From: Tannerella sp.
Lineage (GTDB): Bacteria; Bacteroidota; Bacteroidia; Bacteroidales; Tannerellaceae
NCBI GenBank assembly: GCA_031262895.1
Contig: JAISGW010000082.1
Location: 1-6,040, forward strand
DNA: 6,040 nucleotides
Direction of reading: 5' to 3'
The translations under genes were made by a program, and so were the position numbers. Position 1 is the first letter of the stretch. Every line of letters begins with the position of its first letter. Shown here one piece after another: positions 1 to 5,700 of this stretch. The notes beneath the pieces were generated by a model, which did no database searches, was not told where the DNA came from, and worked only from the letters and a program-made list of their open reading frames with translations.

Positions 1-1077
1 CAGTCGGCCTGGTACCGCCCTAACGGTTTCGGCAAACACGACTGGATATACTGTATGCTGCTCAACTTCGGCGGCCGGGTTGGCCTGCACGGACGCATGG
101 ACGCGCTGATTAAAGGATATTACGATGCACGGCAAAAAAAGGGAAAGACCCTGAAAGGAGTCGGCGCCACGGCCGAAGCCATAGAAAACAACCCTGTCAT
201 GTTCGAGTTGCTCTACGAACTGCCTTGGCGCGGAAGCAAACGTTTCACGAAAGAGGACTGGCTGCCTGCTTATACAGCCGCACGCTACGGGAGCGCCAAC
301 CAGGCCGTCAACCAAGCTTGGAAACTTCTGGCCGAAGGCCCCTACGACTGTCCGCGCAATTATCGTGGCCAAGGACCTGTGGAATCTTATTTTTGCGCCC
401 GGCCGGGCTTCTTCCGCCGTAGCGCCTCAACCTGGGGCTGCGCCGACTTGTTCTACAACAGCAGCCTTACCCGCCGCGCCGCCCAACTGATGCTTTCCGC
501 CAGTAGCGAACTGGGCGGCAATGCCAATTACAGATACGATTTGGTCGACATCGTGCGCCAATGCGTCTCCGACGCTGCCAACGACCTTTACGGGCAAATC
601 AACAATGCTTATAAGACGCGGGATGCCGACCGCCTGCAAGCACTTTCCGACACCTTCCTGCATTACTTGCTCATGCAAGACAAATTGCTGGCTACGCAGA
701 CGGACTTTCGTGTCGGTCACTGGCTCGGCCAGGCACGCTCGCTATCCAAACAGCCCGAAGTGCAAAAACTTTACGAATGGAACGCCCGCACCCTGATTAC
801 CGTCTGGGGCAACCGGGAAGCTTCCGAAAGAGGTGGCCTACACGATTATTCCGGCCGGGAATGGAACGGGCTGCTGGCCGACTTCTATTATCCGCAATGG
901 AAGCGCTTCTTCGACAATGCCGTCAAGCAATTGCGCGGGGAAAGCAGTCCGCCCGTCGACTTCTTCAAGATGGAAGAACAGTGGACGCGCGACACAAAAG
1001 CCTACCCTTCGCAAGGAGAAGGCGATGCCGTCGCCTTGGCCAAGGAAGTGCTCGCAGAAATATCCAAGAAACCTTGA
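1..1077 (+). CDS. Alpha-N-acetylglucosaminidase, GH89 family (NAGLU-like), 5'-truncated by window edge
   Basis: The frame is open from base 1 to the TGA at 1075-1077, giving 358 visible residues. The true start lies upstream; the ATG at 55 is an internal Met. GH89 enzymes are about 720-745 residues, so this is roughly the C-terminal half. The family removes terminal alpha-linked GlcNAc by a retaining mechanism; human NAGLU acts on heparan sulfate and gut bacterial members act on mucin-type glycans. Matches recalled from human NAGLU include DWIYCMLLNFGGRVGLHG near the start, ENNPVMFELLYELPWR, the YRYDLVDIVRQ region, FRVGHWLGQAR, the WNARTLITVWG segment, GLLADFYYPQWKRFF, and the closing YPSQGEGDAVALAKEVL. 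The Glu at 175-177 (in GATAEAIENN) lines up with human Glu446, one of two catalytic carboxylates; the other is outside the window. Bacteroidota homologues are usually exported, but the signal peptide cannot be seen. The family call is firm; the substrate is inferred. Confidence 0.95.
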   Translation, partial: QSAWYRPNGFGKHDWIYCMLLNFGGRVGLHGRMDALIKGYYDARQKKGKTLKGVGATAEAIENNPVMFELLYELPWRGSKRFTKEDWLPAYTAARYGSANQAVNQAWKLLAEGPYDCPRNYRGQGPVESYFCARPGFFRRSASTWGCADLFYNSSLTRRAAQLMLSASSELGGNANYRYDLVDIVRQCVSDAANDLYGQINNAYKTRDADRLQALSDTFLHYLLMQDKLLATQTDFRVGHWLGQARSLSKQPEVQKLYEWNARTLITVWGNREASERGGLHDYSGREWNGLLADFYYPQWKRFFDNAVKQLRGESSPPVDFFKMEEQWTRDTKAYPSQGEGDAVALAKEVLAEISKKP

Positions 1078-1087
1078 GATACGATAC

Positions 1088-1654
1088 GTGCCGCACGAAA
1101 AGGATGACTTGAAACGTTTGGCCGAAGAGGAACGGGACAGGTTCCGCACGCTCTTCCTCCAATACTATCCCAAAGTAGACAGTTTTTTGACCGCCCTCCT
1201 GAAGGACGAGGCCGCAGCAAAAGACCTGGCACAAGATGTCTTTGTGCACCTCTGGGAAGAACGGGCGAAACTCTCCGCCATCCGTTCCTTCGAGGCTTAT
1301 CTCTTTTCCATGGCGAGGAACGCAGCCCTAAACTACATGAAACATGCCGCCTTCACGAGCGACCGGCTTGCCGACGAATCGGAGGCGGCTCCCGAAGTGC
1401 CCAGTGGGGAAGAAAGGCTTTACGCCCGCGAAGAGAAACTCCTTGTGGACTTGGCCGTCAGCCGGATGCCGCCACAACGGCAACGCATCTACCGCATGAG
1501 CCGGGAGGAAGGCTTAAAGAACGATGAGATTGCCACACGCCTGGGCTTGTCGAAGAAAACGGTGGAAAATCATCTGAACCTGGCATTGGGCGAACTGCGG
1601 AAAGTCATACTCTCTTTTGGGTGTGAAGTTGGTTTAATTTGTCTTCTTAAATAA
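1088..1654 (+). CDS. ECF-type RNA polymerase sigma factor (sigma-70 family, FecI-like, Bacteroidetes type)
   Basis: This is a 188-residue protein if started at GTG 1088, the usual length for Bacteroidetes ECF factors. Region 2 covers about residues 18-86: RFRTLFLQYYPKV, then KDLAQDVFVHLWEE (-10 recognition and core binding), then SFEAYLFSMARNAALNYMKH. An acidic linker (ADESEAAPEVPSGEE) joins it to region 4 at about 115-172, whose helix-turn-helix reads NDEIATRLGLSKKTVENHL and should contact the -35 element. A hydrophobic tail (residues 173-188) follows region 4, as is common in this group. GTG 1088 is chosen because it lies 10 nt after the GH89 stop and avoids overlap. TTG 1109 (181 aa) and ATG 1025 (209 aa, overlapping GH89) are alternatives. 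The start is 10 nt from GH89 and the end is 8 nt from the anti-sigma gene, so co-transcription is likely. It probably directs transcription of the transporter at 2758. The last codons overlap a promoter-like element (1617-1649). Confidence 0.93.
   Translation: MPHEKDDLKRLAEEERDRFRTLFLQYYPKVDSFLTALLKDEAAAKDLAQDVFVHLWEERAKLSAIRSFEAYLFSMARNAALNYMKHAAFTSDRLADESEAAPEVPSGEERLYAREEKLLVDLAVSRMPPQRQRIYRMSREEGLKNDEIATRLGLSKKTVENHLNLALGELRKVILSFGCEVGLICLLK
1617..1649 (+). promoter_or_regulatory. ECF-promoter-like element, copy A, inside the 3' end of the sigma gene and ahead of the anti-sigma gene
   Basis: TTGGGTGT (1617-1624), 13 nt, then TTTGTCTT (1638-1645) and TTA at 1647-1649. The same two 8-nt blocks with the same 13-nt spacer recur at 2702-2730. 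Measured from GTGT to GTC the spacer is 16 nt, in the range typical of ECF -35/-10 pairs whose -10 centres on GTC. Transcription would begin near the sigma stop codon, leaving a leader of only about 10-12 nt to ATG 1663. It lies in coding sequence for the sigma tail. Promoter function is inferred. Confidence 0.35.
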
Positions 1655-1662
1655 ACAAAGCG

Positions 1663-2655
1663 ATGTCCATCATCACACATATAATCCGCTTGTTTTCCGA
1701 GAATGATTACCCCAGGGAGACACAAGATAAATTCAAAGATTGGTTGCTTGACGACGCTCACAAGGCTGAAAAGGAAGAAGCTTTGGCCGATTTGTGGCGC
1801 TCCTTGCCGGAAGGGAAGGCCGACGCCTCGACGCTGGCCGCCCTCAAACAGGTGGAAGAGCGTACGGGTGCCGGTAAGCGGAGCAGGAACCGACGGCTAC
1901 ACTATTGGATGGTGGCTGCAGCCGTCGTGGCAGCGGCCCTGGCTTCCGGCATACTGACCGGACTTTACTACCATGCACACAGGCAAAACGCCGGGCCGGT
2001 AGCGTTGGCGGAATGCTTCGCGCCCGACGGCGAACTGAGGCGCCTCGTACTGCCCGACAGTTCTGTCGTCACGCTCAACTCCGGCAGTCTGCTTGTCTAT
2101 CCCAAACAGGCCGGCGGCCACGAACGTTATGTTTATCTGAACGGAGAAGCTTTCTTCGAGGTGAAGCATGACGCGGAACGCCCCTTCGTGGTGAAGACCG
2201 ACGGGGTGGACGTCCGCGTGCTCGGCACCCAGTTTGACGTCTCCGCCTATCCCGACGAGGCCGACATCACCACCACCCTGCTCAAAGGCTCCGTGCGTCT
2301 CCATTTCCCGAAACATCCTGACCTGCCGGATTACCAGCTCCAACCCGACTACCAACTTATCTTCAACAAAAAGAATGCTTGGCCGATTATGAAAAAGGTT
2401 TCCGACAAATACATCGGCGCCTGGCGCAATAACAAACTGACTTTTTCCGCAAGCCCTTTGGAAAAAGTTTTGGAAACATTCGGCCATCACTTTAACGTCG
2501 AGGTCTATTTCAACTCCCACTCCTATTATGGAAGGGACTTGCTCACTTTGAAATTGGTGCATAACGAAACTTTGAAAGAATCCCTTGAAATTCTGAGACG
2601 CATAGTTCCACATTTCAATTACAAACTCTCCGATAACAAACTGTACATTTATTAA
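1663..2655 (+). CDS. FecR-family anti-sigma factor with DUF4974 C-terminal domain, inner-membrane
   Basis: The protein has 330 residues, starting at ATG 1663, 8 nt after the sigma stop. The cytoplasmic N-terminus (about 1-78) has the usual sigma-binding features FKDWLLD and EEALADLWRSL and ends in a basic patch KRSRNRR, placing this side inside. One transmembrane helix follows at about 82-104 (MVAAAVVAAALASGILTGLYY). The periplasmic FecR domain spans about 118-212: APDGELRRLVLPDSSVVTLN, YLNGEAFFEVKHDAERPFVV, VLGTQFDVSAY, TTLLKGSVRL. A DUF4974 domain fills about 257-329: NNKLTFSASPLEKVLETF through ILRRIVPHFNYKLSDNKLYIY. In this family the periplasmic part receives the signal from the STN domain of the partner transporter and controls the cognate ECF factor, which here must be the gene directly upstream. 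Oddities are a sharp G+C drop at about 2340, where the C-terminal third begins, and a small PDYQLQPDYQL peptide repeat (residues 222-232). Confidence 0.94.
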   Translation: MSIITHIIRLFSENDYPRETQDKFKDWLLDDAHKAEKEEALADLWRSLPEGKADASTLAALKQVEERTGAGKRSRNRRLHYWMVAAAVVAAALASGILTGLYYHAHRQNAGPVALAECFAPDGELRRLVLPDSSVVTLNSGSLLVYPKQAGGHERYVYLNGEAFFEVKHDAERPFVVKTDGVDVRVLGTQFDVSAYPDEADITTTLLKGSVRLHFPKHPDLPDYQLQPDYQLIFNKKNAWPIMKKVSDKYIGAWRNNKLTFSASPLEKVLETFGHHFNVEVYFNSHSYYGRDLLTLKLVHNETLKESLEILRRIVPHFNYKLSDNKLYIY

Positions 2656-2694
2656 GAGACAGCGACACCTGCTCTCTTTTATTGCATTTTTTTC
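2654..2694 (+). terminator. Probable Rho-independent terminator or attenuator after the anti-sigma gene
   Basis: AAGAGACAG (2654-2662) pairs with CTG (2669-2671) and TCTCTT (2673-2678), with one bulged C at 2672 and a six-base loop CGACAC. This gives a 9-bp stem followed by TTATT and then a run of seven T at 2687-2693. The stem begins inside the anti-sigma stop codon (TAA 2653-2655). The stem is rich in A-U pairs and the main T-run starts 8 nt after it, so strength may be partial. Its place, before the promoter-like element at 2702, would separate sigma/anti-sigma transcription from transporter transcription. Confidence 0.5.
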
Positions 2695-2701
2695 AACTTC
2701 A

Positions 2702-2734
2702 TTGGGTGTAAGGAAGGATTCGTTTGTCTTTTTA
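2702..2734 (+). promoter_or_regulatory. ECF-promoter-like element, copy B, upstream of the SusC-like transporter
   Basis: TTGGGTGT (2702-2709), 13 nt, then TTTGTCTT (2723-2730) and TTA at 2732-2734. It matches copy A at 28 of 38 ungapped positions (2702-2739 against 1617-1654, hand-counted). It sits in the true intergenic gap, after the terminator-like hairpin and about 28 nt before ATG 2758, predicting a leader of roughly 20 nt. No match to the Bacteroides housekeeping pattern (TTTG, about 20 nt, TAnnTTTG) is seen in this gap. That fits control by the neighbouring ECF factor, though the recognised sequence of this sigma is not known. Confidence 0.45.
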
Positions 2735-2757
2735 GAAAACATTCAAATTCTTCTTTA

Positions 2758-5700
2758 ATGAAAAACCTTTACTTACAAACCGGACATTGCCTATTTGCGA
2801 CAATCTTCGCGCTCCTGCTTTGCCTGCCGGTAGGGGCGGCGGCCCAAAACCAAAGGGTCCGTCTCCGGCAAAAACAGGCCAGTATTGCAAAGTTCTTCGA
2901 CCTCGTGGAAACGCAAACAGATTTGACAGTGGCCTACAACGCGGCATCCCTTGACGTGAACCGCATAGTCACAATCGACCGGGCCAGCCTCAGTGTTTCC
3001 GACTTAATGCGTGAAGTGCTCAAAGGCACGGGTGACCAATTCTCTTTCGAAGGGAAACAAATCATCATCATGAATGCCTCCGCCCCAAGCAGGAGGCATG
3101 TAGTAAGCGGCACGGTACTTGACAATTCCGGTCAACCGGTCGTCGGTGCCAACATCATGGAAAAAGGTACGACTAACGGCACCATCACCGACGCCAACGG
3201 CAAATTCTCTCTTGAAGTGTCCAATGGTGCTGTCCTGACCTTTTCCTACATTGGCTTCAAGCCGCAAACACTGACTGTGGGCAATCGCCGCACCTTGAAT
3301 GTCCGCATGGCGGACGACACGGAGGCGCTTAACGAAGTGGTCGTCGTAGGTTATGGTGTGCAGAAGAAGCGCGACCTGACCGGCGCCATCTCCACGGTCA
3401 AAGTTTCCGACGAACCGGTCACCACGGTCGGTTCCGTAGGCCAGATGCTGGCAGGTGAAGCAGCCGGATTCCAAGTGAGCACCGTCAGCGCGCAGCCCGG
3501 CGGCGGACAAACCATACGCATCCGCGGTGCGGCTTCGCCTACCGACGGGATGAACAACCCTTTAATTATCATTGACGGATTCCCTGTCAACGCTCCGGAC
3601 AACCTCAGCGACGGTTATTACAGCAATGTGGGCACACAGGACAACATCCTCTCTTCCATCAATCCCAATGATATCGCCAGCATTGAAGTGCTGAAAGACG
3701 CCAGTTCCAGCGCCATCTACGGTGCGAGGGCCGGCAACGGTGTCATCATCATCACCACCAAACGCGGCAAGAACGGCAAAGCGACAGTAAAATATTCCGG
3801 CACGGCTTCCGTACAGACCATTGCTAAAAACTATGACTTGCTTAATGCTACGGAATTCATGCAGCAGTCGAACCGCTACAATTATGAAAATTACCTCCGC
3901 ACAAACAAGCTGGCCCCCTACGGGACGGCTTCGGCCGCCGACGCGCCGGCCTACACGCCGCTTTACACCGATGCGCAAATAGCCAATCCGCCGGCCAATA
4001 CCGACTGGCTGGGTGCCGTCACTCGAACCGGTTTTCAGCAGCAGCACAATGTCACGGTTTCGGGCGGCACCGATGCCACGAAATATTTCGTTTCGGGTAA
4101 TTTCTTCGACCAGAAAGGTATCGTCAAGAATAATGACCTCGATCGCTATTCAATGCGTCTCAATTTGGATCAAAAGCTGAGCCGCTTTTTCAAGATGGGC
4201 GTCAATCTCACGCTTTCGCGGCAACAATACGATAATGTGCCTTTGGGCAGCGGGCAGGCCGAAAACGCTTCCACGCTCGTAGCGGCCGCGCAGTTCAAGC
4301 CTATCCTACCCATCCGTGATGCCAACGGCGATTACTCGATGAACTCCGATGCGGCTTATCTCCCCAATCCGGTTTCCTTGCTTGACATTACCGACAATAC
4401 GACCAAAGACCGTATGCTGGGCAGCGTCTACCTCCAATATGAACCCATCAAAGACTTGGTCTTAAAGGCAAACTTCGGACTTGACCGCAATTACCAGAAA
4501 CTTCGCAGTTATCTGCCTATCACGACGCTGTACGGCAAAAAGCAGGGAGGCGCCGCCGACTTGCAGCAGTCCGACAACAACGATTACTTAGCCGAATATA
4601 CGGCCAATTACACCAAGAAGTTCGGCCAGCACAGCCTCACCGCCCTGCTGGGATACTCTTATCAGCAGTTCAACTACGAAATGATGAGCGCAGGAAACAG
4701 CCAGTTCCTCACCGACGGTTTCCTGTATAACAACCTCGGGGCCGGTGCCTATGTAAAGCCCAGCGTAGGTTCTTCTGCCACGAAGGATGAAATGGCTTCT
4801 TTCTTCGGACGTATCAACTACTCCTTCAAAGACCGCTACCTCCTCACCCTTACCATGCGTGCTGACGGTGCCTCCAACTTCGCCGCCAACCATCGCTGGG
4901 GGTATTTCCCTTCCGGTTCGGCTGCCTGGCGTTTTAGCGACGAATCCTTCTTCAAACCATTGACTTCGGTCGTTTCCAACGGCAAGCTGCGCGTCAGCTA
5001 TGGCGAGACAGGACGTTCCAACATCGGAGACCGTGCCATCAGCTACTACGCCGTGGGCAACGATAACACCTTCGGCGACACGCAGGCGCAAGGCGTCTAC
5101 CTTTCGCAAATCGGCAACCCCGACCTGAAGTGGGAAACCACTCGCGAATGGAACTTTGGCCTCGACCTCGGGTTCATCAACAACCGCATCAGCCTGACGG
5201 CCGAATATTTCAGCCGCGTCGTAGCCAACCTGCTCAATCAAAAGAACCTCCAATCCTATCAAGAAGTCAGCACCATCTGGGACAACGCCGGAGAAACGCA
5301 AAGCCGCGGCCTCGAATTGACGCTGAACACGCATAACATCGAGACCAAGGATTTCTCATGGACGAGCACCCTGACCTTCTCCTTCTACCGCGACAAGTGG
5401 AAGAAACGCGATGAAGCTTGGAAACCTGCCGCCTATTCCATATACGATGCACCCATCCGCGCCACTTACGGCTACCTTTCCGATGGCCTCATCAAAGAGG
5501 GAGAGAAAGTGCCTTGGATGCCGGGGGCCTTGCCCGGACAGGTCAAGCTCAAAGATATCAACGGCTACGAATATAACTCGGACGGTTCCGTCAAGGTGGA
5601 CAGCCGCGGCTTCCCCATCCTCACAGGCAAACCCGACGGCAAACTCAACGACGCCGACAAGGTCTGCTACGGAAGTAACGACCCGGGATACCTCGCCGGC

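Noticed and set aside
833..1087. Upstream extension of the sigma frame to ATG 833
   Set aside because: This part overlaps conserved GH89 coding sequence out of frame and would give a 273-residue protein, far longer than ECF factors.
1616..1641. Housekeeping Bacteroides promoter: TTTG (1616-1619) with TTAATTTG (1634-1641) against TAnnTTTG
   Set aside because: The spacing is 14 nt rather than about 20, and the -7 box misses its conserved A. The same bases are better explained by the repeated ECF-like element.
1897..2742. A 281-codon open frame on the minus strand opposite the anti-sigma gene
   Set aside because: It lies almost wholly antisense to a gene with clear FecR/DUF4974 domains, and its translation shows no recognisable domain or promoter.
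2758..2850. A lipoprotein signal with Cys22 of the transporter as the lipidated residue
   Set aside because: The residue before Cys is Leu, not the small residue a lipobox needs, and the hydrophobic core is followed by a good AAA|Q signal peptidase I site; SusC proteins are not lipoproteins.
3004..4047. Overlapping minus-strand open frames (3004-3510, 3351-3602, 3562-4047) opposite the transporter plug
   Set aside because: They are shadows of the conserved plug and SusC signature region on the plus strand, with no supporting motifs.
4588..5334. A 248-codon open frame on the minus strand inside the SusC-like gene
   Set aside because: It is fully antisense to conserved SusC barrel sequence and has a low-complexity V/G/A-rich translation, as expected from a G+C-rich shadow frame.
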